Below, in pieces: positions 21,706-34,106 of a stretch of DNA of 64,000 nucleotides. This DNA comes from Lantana camara (taxonomy: Eukaryota > Streptophyta > Magnoliopsida > Lamiales > Verbenaceae): contig CM074858.1 in NCBI GenBank assembly GCA_037501455.1, forward strand, positions 43,273,001 to 43,337,000, given 5' to 3'. Below the pieces are notes generated by a model that was not told the origin of the DNA, searched no databases, and saw only the letters and a program-made list of their open reading frames with translations. A program made the position numbers and the translations under genes. How positions within the stretch are numbered: position 1 is the first letter of the stretch; each line of letters starts with the position of its first letter.

Positions 21706-24656
21706 TGTAAAATCCCGATTCTTCGGCATTCCAGATACGACGTTACAAGAGAGTTTAATTTCGTATTTATGTGATTCGTATGGTTTAAGTGTTAACGTGT
21801 AATTTGTTTAAGCTATATGCGGTTGAGAATTTAAATAAATGTTTGGGCTCGAATGCCCAATATTTGAAAGTTTAGGGACTTAATTATAATTAGGGTGTTT
21901 TAGCCCTCATGGCTACCTTGAGCTCGGGAATTCGAATTCGAATTTCGACCCCTTCATTGAGTTTGTTTCGATGATTCGAATTCGATGAAATTATCTTTTG
22001 ATAGCCCTACTGTTTTAAAATATAATCCGTTTGGACTGGATACCGTTTGACCCTACCCGTTTTCATTTAACCGACCCATTTATGCCTCGAAATCAACTCG
22101 TTTCTCCATCCCCTCTCTCACGTTAGCAGCAGGAGAAGAATAGAAGAGGAAGAAAGTCCCCCCCCCCCCCTCTTTGGCCAATTAAGCTCCGAGCTCGAGC
22201 TTGTAAGATCCGCCAACCCGATCGAAGATTCAAAGTAACCATTGTGATCCTCTCGCTACATGCTTTAATTTAGTATCTCTTTTGTGCCCGTATTACGTGA
22301 CTAAGTGGCCTAATTGGGGAGACGATAAATAGCATCAGGTTCGAGATTTAGGGTGTTTGAGCTAGTTTCTGGTGTGTTAACCTATATTTATGTGACATAT
22401 GTGATATGTTTGCTTCGTGGTAGTAATTTAGGGGTGTTTCGTGGTTGTTTGGGGCTAAGTTGGAGTTTTTGTTGTTGCCCCTTCGCCATGGCTACTGTGT
22501 TATGCTTCTTTGAGCTCGAAGGAGGCCGGAACGGCCGCTAGTCCCGGCCACGTCAGCCTCAGCCCACGGGAAGGGTTGTTCCCGTTTTGCCTTGTGGGCC
22601 GGAACGGCCGTTCCTAGGCTCGGCTGTGAGGCTTTGCTTCTGCCTCCAATAACGGGGGTTACCCCCTTTTTACCTTAGGTTTGGTAACCCCCGTTCCTAC
22701 CCTATTTTTGTGGGTGTGCATGGGTGTTTTGTTTGCCCGGTTTCGTTTCGTACGTTTGTTTTACGCTTTAACCCTCCCCGAGCATGATCCCAACATGATT
22801 AATGATATGTTATGAATATGAACTTATGTATTTAGATATGTTTTGTAATTATATGATTCGATTTTTGGGCAAAAAGGTGTTAGGTGCTCTTCATTGATTA
22901 AGTGTCGTTATATGCATTCTAATTGTCTTTATTTGCCTTAATTGTGCACATGAACATGTTTTATTACGAATTATAATTATGTTAAGTTATAGAATGCATT
23001 TAGTTGCATGATATGAGTTTGAATATGAACTATGCCAACGTGTTTGCATTTCTTAAGTGCTTATGCATACGCCATGCGTCTATATGGTTCATTTTGAGTC
23101 TAAGTTTTGTATTTTGTCTCCAGTTTGTTGAGGTGCACCCGGGGTGGTGTTTTGTCGATCAAGTTGATTCCGGGGTGAATCAAGTGCTTTGTCTTCGGCT
23201 TCTTTTAGTACAAGATGAGGTTAGGATATAGTTATACCCTAATGCAACGTGCTCGTTTTGAGTGCATGCAATTTATAAGCCCCATGTATATGTAAATATG
23301 TACGAAGTACGTATTTTGATGATTTTTTTATACGTTTGGAAGCATGAAAGCTAGTACGAGCCTATGTATGCCTGTGTTGGATTTGTACGTTTGTGTGTGG
23401 TATGGAAGTTCGTATGTATGTATATTATGTATGCATGGAATACGTATGTATGTGTGTGTGTATATGATACGTATGTATGTGGCACGCACGATATGTTTTG
23501 GTATGCACGTTTGTAGCGGGCTTAGGTTTTGTTATGCTTTGTATATGATATGTTTTGTTTGATGGGGCCCCGACGTACGTTATATGTTAAGGATGTACCA
23601 GAACCCACCTGGGAGTAGGTTGGGGGATAGAGTCCTGAGGGTTTGAGGAGCATTGAGCACTCCCCTCGTCCATTTTTACGTGGCTACGGTCGCGCAGCCC
23701 TTCCAACACGTTGGTTTGAGGTTTGACACGTCTGCACCTATTGGTATGTAATGTTTTGCTTATTTCGTTATTTTCTCATTTTGTTTGAAAGGTTTGCACT
23801 CGTGCCCACTGAGTTTTGTTAGGTTTGTCTTAAGTTAGTGAAACGGGGGTAGATTCATAAATTTAGATAAAATTTTGTATACTTTTAACTTATGAAATAT
23901 GTTTTGATATGTTTGCTAAGTCTACATGAATGTGAACGTATGCTTTGATACAAGTTAAGTTAAGTTTCGTTTGTTCTGTTTTACTAAGTCGCCCTATATA
24001 TATATATTATCATGGGCAAATGTGTTGGTGTGCAAAACTAATCCTGGATTCACAAACATCTTCTTTTAATGTGCTTTGCTATATATATATGTATAGCGTA
24101 CGTGTGTTAACCCCTCGCTCAGTCAACTGTGCTGACCCCTCCCATTTTACGTTTTTAGCTTTGTAGGTTCTCTTTGGAGGTTCGAGCTAGGCGGAGTCTG
24201 TCAGTTATGGAGTCCGTTTCGAGTCGGTCTTTTGTTTAAGTCTGCACTTCACCTTTTGTATTTCGTTTTGAATTATGTTGTTATGATATGATCGAACTTT
24301 TGTATAAATATGATATGTTTAATTTTGATTTGAATTCGGGACAGGCTTCTAGGGATCGAATTGAACCCCGTTTGTATTTATGATTTATGTTATGATTTGA
24401 TTTCGGGGATTAGGAATTATGCTAGTTTTGAACCCGTCACCTATTTGCATGGTTTTGATTCTTTGTTTGGCATGTTCATGCTTCCGAATATTCTGTTAAG
24501 TACCGTTTTGTGCAGGGTCTACGTTCCGCCTTGCTTAGGGTTGGCTTTGTTTTGTTTGTCTCCATTCAGTATGGCTCGGCAGGTGTGCGGAGGTCTGGTT
24601 TCGTTACACGTGTCAGGCTATAGTGCGGGGGTATGGTGCCCACCTTTGGGGTGTTA
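21706..24656 (+). repeat. 3' LTR of deleted gypsy element (about 2.95 kb)
   Basis: Starts TGTAAAATCCCG after the polypurine tract and ends near GGGGTGTTAC (terminal CA apparently mutated). It contains a run of 13 C (22158-22170), a hairpin cluster (22567-22695), the shared box (about 23083-23103) and an acceptor-like TTTGTAG/G (24166). No primer site follows, which agrees with a 3' LTR. Confidence 0.78.
22567..22695 (+). repeat. Hairpin cluster in LTR 21706-24656
   Basis: CGGGAA/TTCCCG (22567-22584), palindrome GGAACGGCCGTTCC (22601-22614), GAGGC/GCCTC (22628-22646) and a 13-bp inverted repeat AACGGGGGTTACC (22651-22663) with its complement at 22683-22695. The palindrome equals one in the LTR at 453-3101. 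Confidence 0.82.
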
Positions 24657-27602
24657 CCCTTGACCTCCTTTAATGTGTGCTCGGTCGAATTAATAGTTTG
24701 GCCCTTAATTGATCCTATCCTCCGGATAATCCGATTGTTGATTACCCTTTGCATTCTTCCGCTTTGTTCTCTCAAGTCTGGAGTGTGTGTGCTCGACTTT
24801 GATTCAGCTGACTCGTTTTCCTAACGAGTATATTTGTTAACTTCAGATGCTCTAGCTCCGGTTTTCGATCTTAGAGGTGTCTCCAGCTCATCATGGAAAA
24901 TGACTGACGAACCGGTAATTCCATCTTGCTCATTTTATGTCCCGCCTGCAATGCTTGGTTGAATTGACTCTCACTCTCACCATCACGGAACATGATAATC
25001 TGATTGGGTTTTCCTTTACCCGGTACTCTCTTCACCATTTCTTCTAATTCCTTCATGCCTCTATTAACCTCGGTATTCGAAGTTTATAATATAAACTTAA
25101 CTCCTTTAAATCTTGGAAGATTGAGCTCGTATGCCCCTTTAAAAGAGATGCCAATGATGTTGTTTACAGTCATCGATCATCTTTCTTCCATCTTGTCGAT
25201 ATGATTCTTAATTATGAACCTTGAGCTTGCACTTTGATCCACTTAGTACCTTTTCTTCCCAACTTCTTGAAACTTTAGTCATCTCGGTCTTGACATTCTT
25301 TGAGTGCTAACATTTTTCAACTTATTCCTTATAGCTTGTTGTAGGGTCCCGTGACTCGGTAAGTCTTGCATTTTCGTGGTTCCTACCAGAAGTACTTCCT
25401 TAGCATGATCAGGCATTCAAATTTATTCCTTGGTCGTGCTCTCCCCCTTAAGACTTTTCTTCTTTGTTTGTTGAACTCGGTTCCCTATTTCTTCGATCGA
25501 TTTTCCAATCCCTTCCAAAGTCATCTTCCGATAAATGATCGGCTCCGTTTATGTAGTGTGTTCGGTGTCCTAGCTCACATTCACTTTGAAGTGATTGGCT
25601 AGGATAGGAACCATACTTTTCTCGTTTCCAACTTCCAACTTAATTCCCAACTCTCTGGAATTTCCATTCCATCCTTGCTCAATTCCTTGGAAACCCAAGA
25701 TCCATTCTTGCCTCAAACATAACTTGTTAAAATTACAAGTGAAGTATGAGGTGTAAAGGTTTCCTATCAAGCAAACACCAACCTATACATGTTGGGTAAG
25801 AATGCTCGATGCATGTAGCACGTTTTCAACAACCAACATATGCAACAAGTGTTGACAATTACATCAACTAAATATATAGGTAAGGGAGTTAAATAATTTA
25901 ACAAAATGAATAATGCACGTGCCATGGATGCAAATACCTTTCACCATAGGGATAAGCTTTAGCCCAACAAATTGATCCTTTGTTTTCGAATCCATTGTTC
26001 ATCTCTTGCTTAGCCACGGTCTTCTAAACTTCCTTGATTTCTTCGCTTACGACCACGTGTTCTAAAGCCTGCAATTTTTTTTTTTTAGTTCTAATTCTTC
26101 TACACCCGAGTATCTCAATACTTTAATTCTTCCCAAAACTCCGCTTCCAAATTCCCTTGACCTAAGGTTGTTACTTGATCCCAAATCTTCTATACCTGAG
26201 TGATTCGGTTCCCTCTCAACTCTTTTCTAGAACCGATTCCTCATGTGTCCAACTACTTACTGTAGTTGTTATCTTGACCAAATCCTCCTTGTACAATCCT
26301 TGGATAATTCCAATGGTCGAGCAACTACACCTTCCGTAATTGAGTGTCTTGCTTGTCCTTCTTATAAACCCAAAAAGAAGAGTGGTCTCTTAAGTCCTCC
26401 CAAACATCGATTCCGATCTAACAAAATCTTCTCCAAAGCCGATTCCAAGTTTTATTTACTTCCTTGTATCTCTTGTGTAACCCCACGATCCGGAGTTATT
26501 ACTTAAACCCGATTCTGGTATAAGCCACAGAATCGGTCTCTTGAGAATTCCCCCAATTTCGATTCAAATTCGTCAAGGTCTTCTTCATGGTCGTTACCTT
26601 GATCGGAGTTACTCGACTCTATCCTTTGCGAGTTTATAAGAGTGAATGAACTCATCTTCCACGATTATATAATCCTATTTCCTCCCCTTCAATCCGAATA
26701 CCAAATTTGAACGCAACTCATGCGTCTTGACTCCCCATAGGTTTATGTTGATTTTCTAGTTGTTCGGTTCCTCTACTGGTTGTCTTCGTGAATAAAAAAT
26801 TGGTCAGTCTTCTTAACTTTTCCAAATCAGTCCGAACTTTATTTAAAAATCTAAAGTATCCCGACTCATCTCTTTCTTGTTGACCTCTTATTTCAAGCTT
26901 AAGGGACTTTACCACTAGCTTAACTTCCAATTTTAACTTCGACCCTAACCATCTTGATTTAGCCCTTCAATTCCGATAGTGTAATTCCCTAGAAAACTCC
27001 CCATTTTTAACCTTCTTTCGATCATCATCCAAGGATTAAATTTATTTTGATATCTCCTCGAAGATCCCTAGCTCGCTTGCCTTCTCGAACCTCGACTCTA
27101 ACATCTTCAAGATCCTTTTCCTTAATCATTTATACCGAAATATCCTTTTTATCCCACTAACTCGATCCCAATTAAACATCCTGTAATTCCCCAACTTGCT
27201 CATACAATAAAGCCTTGATTTTGATGCCTTCAAGGTTTCATTCCCCACTCTTGAAAGAAGATCTTGTGACAAGTTGTTGTGATCATGGAAATTGGCCGTG
27301 GTTTGATGTTGTAATAATATGCTACAACCACAACTCAACTCAAATATCAATGCATGCCGGTTAGTAAGTGCATATGACACATAATTAGCACCAAAAGCAC
27401 GTATTTGATGCAAAATGCAACAAATAATTCAACAAAATTTAAAGAAAACACATTTAACAATATACATATCTCTTCAAATTTCAATAATTAATGCTCATGT
27501 TCAATGCAATGCACACGTTGACATTTAGTTCCTATGTCGTTCAACCTAACTTGAAACAACACAACACAAGAAACTCCGGTTTTGCAACCTGGGGCTCTGA
27601 TA
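24657..27602 (-). mobile_element. Decayed minus-strand gypsy internal region
   Basis: On the minus strand the right end reads TATCAGAGCC, then GGTT-GCAA-AACC (complement of 27578-27589), as in the primer-site region of the other elements, with a related leader after it. The rest, running leftward, has only short open frames and no motif I recognise. It ends at the LTR at 24656, so the upstream element probably inserted into it. Likely another non-autonomous or degraded member. Confidence 0.5.
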
Positions 27603-28210
27603 GGATTCAAGCTCAGTTTGACCTCGGCTTGAACTTTTTGAATTCAAACCTTAATCCGTTCGCGAGCCGAATCAGTTCGTGAGCATCTGTAGTTGGCGCT
27701 ATGCATGATGGAGCAGGATGAAACCTGAATTTAATATGGGGTGTGAATTTTAAAATATTAAAAATGGAGAAGGTAAAATTTTTAATCATGGGTAGCAAAA
27801 TTTCATAATTGAGGAAGTTCAATCATCTTCTTGATCTTCGTTTAGATCAGCCTCATTACTATAAGAAATCCCAAATGTTGGATCTTTCTCTTCATCAATG
27901 GCTGTGCTTCTTTCTTCCTAAATTTGAGCTTGGTCGTTTTTCTCTTTTTAAAAATAGATACTTTTAAAACAGATCCTATGTCCACAATAAAAAAAAAAGA
28001 AGCTAATAGAACGCTTCTCCTTAAATGTGCTATTAAGGATTGAATTTAGCAACCATGATAAGAAATATTTGAATACTAAATAGTGTAGGTGTTCCATTTA
28101 CCTTATTTATTTATTAAAAAAATATAAAATCATGACTCGATCAAAATAGTTAGGCGTATACGCAAGATCCAAAATCAGGGGTGCTACAAGAACTTTCCCA
28201 CAAGTCATGG
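27603..28210. other. Unassigned AT-rich sequence
   Basis: It lies between the truncated primer site and the MITE. I see no open frame with a recognisable domain, no LTR ends and no clear repeat. Confidence 0.5.
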
Positions 28211-28219
28211 CATTTAAAT

Positions 28220-29023
28220 GGCAAAAATGTAAATTTGGTCATATAAGTTTGCAATTTTGGCAATTTAGTTTTGTTTGTTTCAAAAATTTGCAATTAAGTT
28301 CTATAAGTTTGTAATTTTGGCAATTTTGGTCTTGTTTGTTTCGAAATTTGCAATTAAGTCGTGTAGGTTCTCAAATTTTGCAATTTATGTCCGATTTTCA
28401 AAGGAAAAGTTATTAGTTGCCGGAATTGGCCACGTGGCTCATTTCTTTGCTGACATGGCCGAATGACATGACAAATATATCTGATTTGTATAAAAGAATT
28501 ATTATACATGTGACGTATCAAATAAAAAAATAATTTAAATAAAAAGTATAATTATATTTGAACGAACATGTCGTGTCGTCCAACAGAGCCTATAAGAAGG
28601 TGACTCGTTTAGATAACTGACTTTTCTTTAATAGAAAAGAATAGTCAAACCAACCCAGGTAGCTGGTTAACTTACGAGATCTTATTGGCTGACAAACCAG
28701 ATACGGACGACTATGATCTCACGAAAATATCTACATACTTGTTCCAGACCAGGACAAGTGAGATCTTCCGATTTGAGTGTGTGGGAGCAGCTCAAACAAA
28801 GAAGAGTCTGACTCTATCTGAGTTCAGGCATGGCCCGCGTCATATGAATTCGGATATAAATTGCAAATTTTGAGAACTTACAAGGCTTAATTGCAAATTT
28901 CGAACCCAACAGGACTAAATTGCCAAAATTACAAACTTATAGGACTTAATTACAAAATTTGAAACAAAACTAGATTAAATTGCCAAAATTGCCAACTTAC
29001 AGGACCAAATTTATATTTTTGCC
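28220..29023. mobile_element. MULE-type MITE (804 bp, 9-bp TSD)
   Basis: Inverted terminal repeats of about 190 bp begin GGCAAAAATGTAAATTTGG and end with the matching complement. The exact 9-bp duplication CATTTAAAT flanks both sides (28211-28219 and 29024-29032). A 9-bp duplication and long terminal repeats are typical of Mutator-like elements. The roughly 460-bp centre has no transposase frame; the small open frames 28275-28466 and 28685-28873 are chance. Non-autonomous. Confidence 0.88.
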
Positions 29024-29032
29024 CATTTAAAT

Positions 29033-29404
29033 TAGAATTTCTTGTAACATATTTGAAGTTTTGAAATACCATGTAAATAAATCAAAATGATCAAAGTTTA
29101 TTTGAGAAAATTTCTAATCTCCAAATTACAATGTTCAAAGGTTTTTATACAAATTTGAATTGAAAATCTTAATTCTCAATTAAGGTACTATTCTTTGTGT
29201 TCAAATATCTTATAAATTGTGTTAGAAGGTGTTTGATATGTAGGACTAGGGGCAATTTTGTGGACTAATTTTGCCTAATTTTTCTGTTTAGTATATTAGA
29301 TTAAATAAGTGTGACCCGTTCTATTTAATTTTTGACCCAAAATAATCTAAGTATTAAAGATGGATTGAGTGAAATCGGGTAGGCTTGTGGATCTAGGGGA
29401 GGTG
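29033..29404. other. AT-rich flank of the copia insertion
   Basis: No gene is visible. It contains GGTGTTTGATA (29228-29238), whose complement occurs beyond the copia element at 52879-52889. Confidence 0.5.
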
Positions 29405-29409
29405 ATTAT

Positions 29410-31405
29410 TGTTGGGAATAGTGGCCCTTAAAGTAAATGTTCGCTTTACTAATTCCTTGTAAGATCACACACAGTCTTTGAATAATAAACGAGATGATTT
29501 TGTTCATAGCCAATCACTTCTTTATGTGCTTATTTATGTCTGTTTAGGTTGACTATGTTTTACATGTATTGAACTCCCCTAATCCGATGAGGCCATTAAG
29601 AACTTTGTCGTTATGGGAACGACACATGAAACAAGTTCTTAACTCCATAGGTGAGGATTAGAAACATCTCCAAGTCAATGAGTCCGACAGACAGTAGGAG
29701 TGTCGACCTTGACTCTGCTGAGACTTGCTTATGTGATTATGCTCTTTTGAAGGATCACTCAGTTTCATGGAGTGATAAGTGCATACGTTGATGCGTTCAT
29801 AATACATAAGGGTAATTGTTACAAGAACTTCATCACTGAGATGTCCCCCGTGAGAACACCTAATGGGAAAGGAAGTTTCCTGAAACTTCCAGATTAGGAA
29901 ATATCTCACAGGTCAATGACGTGATTCATTAATCCTTAGACTTGAGATTCTGTAATGTCTCATATGAGCTAACTCTGTAATCTTTGATATAAGCTCAAAA
30001 GGGTGTCGCCAAATAGACACCTGAACCACGGCCTACGTTAGGATTACACAAGTCGCATATGTAGAATTAGTAGAATCGATAAAGGACCTACACTTGTTGA
30101 GAACAAGAATGATCACTTACTAATTGAGTTGTTTGTAGTCCATTAAACATTAAACCCTTGGCCAAGGTGGATAAAAGCTCAAGACATCTAGAAAATGGGG
30201 TTTTCTAGGATTGAGATCGAAATGGATATGAAACGAACTTAACTTTAAAGATCAAGAATATTTGGGGTCTGAGAATATTCTCATGCCTTAATTCTTGATT
30301 GAGAGATGGAGTTATAGGAGGATCGTATTTCACTGATTGTCATTGACTGAAAGGTTCTTCGATTCATTTCGTTATTCGGCTAGGGGTTACACACCCATTG
30401 TCAGATTACGGTAGTGTGATCTGTGATGTGATTAATTAATTAGGGAATTAATTAATTGTTGTTACTGCTAATCGAATAATGAACCTAAAGGGTCACACAC
30501 AAATGCCAGACCACGAGGGTTATGATAGGATGTTAATATGATTAAAGAAGGATCAAATTGTTGATCGAAATAAAGCATGGATTGTGTGGTAGCTGCCACG
30601 TGTCGAGCACACGTGGCTGCCACGTGTCATACACACGTGGCTCGTACGTGGCTTCATGCGTGTGGAATTTTCCATACGCGAATTCTTTCCTAGAATTAAT
30701 TAATTAATTGTAATTAATTAATTTTGGTCTTTTAATTAATTTTTGAATTAATTGGTAAGACTACTCTAAAATAAACTTAACCCATTAAATAATTAATTGG
30801 GAATTAATTGATTTATTGAATATTGACTTTTAACTTTAGGAAAGTTGAAAAGTCCAAAATCCTATTGTAGGAGAGAGAAGTCTTCTTTTGCTAGACTTGG
30901 AGAATAAGTTAAGACCTTATTATTCCAATTAAATTAAATAATTAAATGAGTTAATTAGTGAGAAAGAAAAGAAGCCCACTAGGTTTAGGGAAAGCCTAAG
31001 TGGCCGAACTCCCTAGTATTTATACTAGTGGTGGTGTTTCTCTTATTTTTTAGACCAACACTCACGAAGTGTTAAGGTTTTGAGAAAACCCAAAAGAAAA
31101 GTTTTCAAAGAAAATTATCCTAGCCTAACACAAGCCATAGAACTAGCATTCTCACTCGCTTGGTCGTGTTCTAGGTCTGGTGTGGATACGCTTTGGAGGG
31201 CGTCTAATTTGGAGTCTAATTCGAAGGCCGTTCGAGGGAATTCGCTTGAAGGGTGTTCGTTAGGCAGTAACGGCATCACTAGAAAGCTTCTATCATTGTA
31301 AGTTTCTAAACACCCTTCGATACGATATGAAAATTACCAGACAACGATTAAACTTTTGGAAAAATTTTAAACTTCCGCTGCTCAACTCTTTCGTGTTTTC
31401 CAACA
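29410..31405 (+). repeat. Copia 5' LTR
   Basis: Starts TGTTGGGAATAG, ends TTTTCCAACA and is followed by the primer site. It contains a G-box cluster (30597-30639) and a TATA-like element within CTAGTATTTATACTAG (about 31010-31026), giving a probable start near 31040 (inference). Confidence 0.93.
30597..30649 (+). promoter_or_regulatory. G-box cluster in copia U3
   Basis: Four CACGTG cores lie at 30597-30602, 30610-30615, 30621-30626 and 30634-30639, plus TACGTG at 30644-30649. CACGTG is the known site of plant bZIP/bHLH factors, including ABA-response types. Part of the cluster persists in the 3' LTR (51848-51930), where several cores are CACATG-type variants. Confidence 0.7.
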
Positions 31406-31407
31406 AG

Positions 31408-31419
31408 TGGTATCAGAGC
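31408..31419 (+). promoter_or_regulatory. Copia primer binding site
   Basis: TGGTATCAGAGC lies 2 nt after the 5' LTR and matches initiator tRNA-Met. Confidence 0.93.
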
Positions 31420-31906
31420 CACCTTGCAACGTTTGTATTGTATCTTTATTGCTTTTGGAATTTTGATGAAAATTCTTGAATTTTAGTATATGTTGTGTAT
31501 TCATGGTCTTTGTTTGAAATACGAAATAGCCGGATCAATACTGTTTCTTGAAAATTTTACGAAAATTGTTTCCCGAATAAATCTAGTTTTAAGCTGTTTA
31601 GATCTGATTTATTTTGAACTGTTTTAATTCGAAATTGGAAGTTCTGAATTTCTGAAATTACGAAACTGAAAAGGGATCGGAATGGGTTCGCCCGCACCCG
31701 TCACGCACGGGATTGCACGCACCTAGTACGCGCATGGGGCTGCACATCGCAACACCGCACAATCGACCCCACCGCGCGGCAGATGCCCGGACGCGCCTAG
31801 GCGCTGCTGCGCGGTTCCCGTCCCTCCTGTCCAGCATCGCTCGCGAGTGGCGGTGGGCTAGCGCGCCGCTACGCGGCGCCTGCCATTGCCTCGCTTAGGC
31901 GTCCCT
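31420..31906 (+). mobile_element. Copia leader, first part
   Basis: Untranslated leader up to the LARD insertion. The last 220 bp (31690-31906) are strikingly GC-rich and CpG-rich against the AT-rich surroundings. The 61-codon frame at 31713-31898 has no recognisable domain. The last bases TCCCT match TCCCG after the LARD (4 of 5). Confidence 0.7.
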
Positions 31907-34063
31907 TGTAACGCCCCAATTCTTTTATTAGTACAGCATGACGTATATGTTTACTTAATTGCGCAAATTAATTGGTCTTTAGTGTTTTCCATAATTAGAT
32001 TTCATTGTTTAATTATTAAATAAGTGACTAATTGAAATATATGCAATATTTGAATTTGAATTTATGTGAATAACTTGTGTGCTCCTTAATTGCGCGAGTA
32101 ATTATTTTTACGTATTTTATGTATTTACATTTTATTTTAATTATATTAGATGTTAATTATTTAATTTAATGTTATTAATATTAATTACTTTATATAATAT
32201 AAATATATATATATATATATATATATTTGTGTACGTGTGTGCATGGATTTAATTATGCATGCATGTAATACTTAAATATTATAATTGCATGCATTTTATA
32301 TTTATAACTCATATATATTGCATGCATGTAATTATTGTATATATTATATACGTATGCATGCATATTATATGTAATATATTATAAATGAATTTAGTTGGTT
32401 ATTTTTGTTAATGTTATGGCTTTTATTGTTTGATCGCGTTTACGTGCTTCGTTTCTACTTGAATTGATACCGGAATTTGGTGCGAATTTAATATGTCGAA
32501 CTTATACGTGTCTTGTATATGAATATTTATTCGTTTCGTATTTTCGAATTCATTTGCTTGTGTTTCGGATTTAATTTGTATTTTGGAATCCAAGTCGGGG
32601 GCTAACGAGCACTTAGCGCACCCTTGGTTCCGTATTTAATATCTTGAGCTCGGGCACTCGGATTCGAGTTCCGTCAACTTCGCTGAACTCGTAACGAAAA
32701 TTCGAGTTTAGTAAACTTAGCCTTATATTTTTCTAACGTCAATTGAACCTCCAAATTTCAACCGAAAAACGAAACGGCGACGAAACTGACCTTGTTGCAC
32801 TAAAATGGCCATAACTTATTCATTTGTTGACCAAATTAACCATGGTTTGATGCTATAGAACCCTAACTCAACCACCTAACCTGATGTACTAAGCCCTAAC
32901 CGAACCAACCCTCTCACAATTCACAAATCTCAGCCAAAGTTTCTGCCCTCCAGTTTCCATCCCGTAACCCTTGTTCCCTTGGAGATTTTGGAGCTCAAAT
33001 CTCATCCAATCCTCATCCAATCAACAAGGTAAGTTTAGGGTTGTATTATATATTCATTCCTGGTCATTTTCATTCATTTATCCCCAAATTTGATCATGGT
33101 TTCATGCATTTTTCGGCTGATCTTGAATAAAGACGTTTTTGGGCATTTCTTTCGATCTCATCCAATTCTTGATGGATTTGAATGATTCCAAGCTTGAGAA
33201 TGATTGTTTTGTTATCTTCTATTCATTTATGATCATTAATTTCATGGTAGTTGAGGTATTTTTGAGATATCAATTTTGGAACTTTGAGAAAATCTTCATA
33301 TAAGTCACGTATGCCTTCTTCCCGTGTGTGAGCTTCCTTGGACCTGATATATATGTTGAATTTGTGGTGTTTTTCTGCACATATGACAACCTAACTCACA
33401 TGAACGTGTTGGGATTACTTGAGATCATTTCATGCCTTGTTTTTCGTAAGTTTTGCCCTGCTTTTGGGACTAGAAAATTGCTGTCAGCAGCTGTGTTCTT
33501 CCCTTGATGTTGCTGTCATTTTTGTACATTGTTAGGGCTGGTTTTAGGCTGCATTTCATGTCTTCTTCTTGCTACATGTGTTGCCTATTTGTTGCTTGTG
33601 ATGTTGCTGCGTTTAAGCTAGAGAAACAGGGGTTGTCTGCGTATTAGTTTAGCTGCTGCGTTCTTGGCACGGGGGTGTCAAGTTTCTTCTTGTCAGCGTG
33701 GAACGGGGGTGCAGGGGTGGTCTGGTGTTGCTGTACCGAGACACGGGGGTGTCTCGGTCTGTTCTTTTTGGGTGACACGGGGGTGTCACCCTATTATTTC
33801 ATGCTTGTTGCTGTCGTGAACTGCTGCTGCTGCTACTGCTAGTTTCTTTTTCTTTCCTGCATGTTTTGCTAAGTGCTAATGAATGTTTTGCATGCATAAT
33901 GCTTGCATGCATATATGGATTTAATTACCTACACAATTGCATGAATGTTATTATGATTGCATGCATGTACGTATGCTTAATATATATATATACTCATGTA
34001 ATTAGTTGTATGCATGATTTATGGTTGCTGTACGTGCATGGCATGCATATATCTATATATATA

Positions 34064-34106
<43 letters not shown>

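Noticed and set aside
26081..26091. Poly-T run as an RNA polymerase III terminator or retroposon tail
   Set aside because: No A/B boxes, SINE body or flanking duplication seen nearby.
31408..31419. tRNA gene at TGGTATCAGAGC sites
   Set aside because: Only the 12-nt primer complement is present, next to LTR ends; no cloverleaf.
34067..34101. TA-repeat tract as a functional site
   Set aside because: Ordinary microsatellite; its length differs between the two LTRs of the same element.
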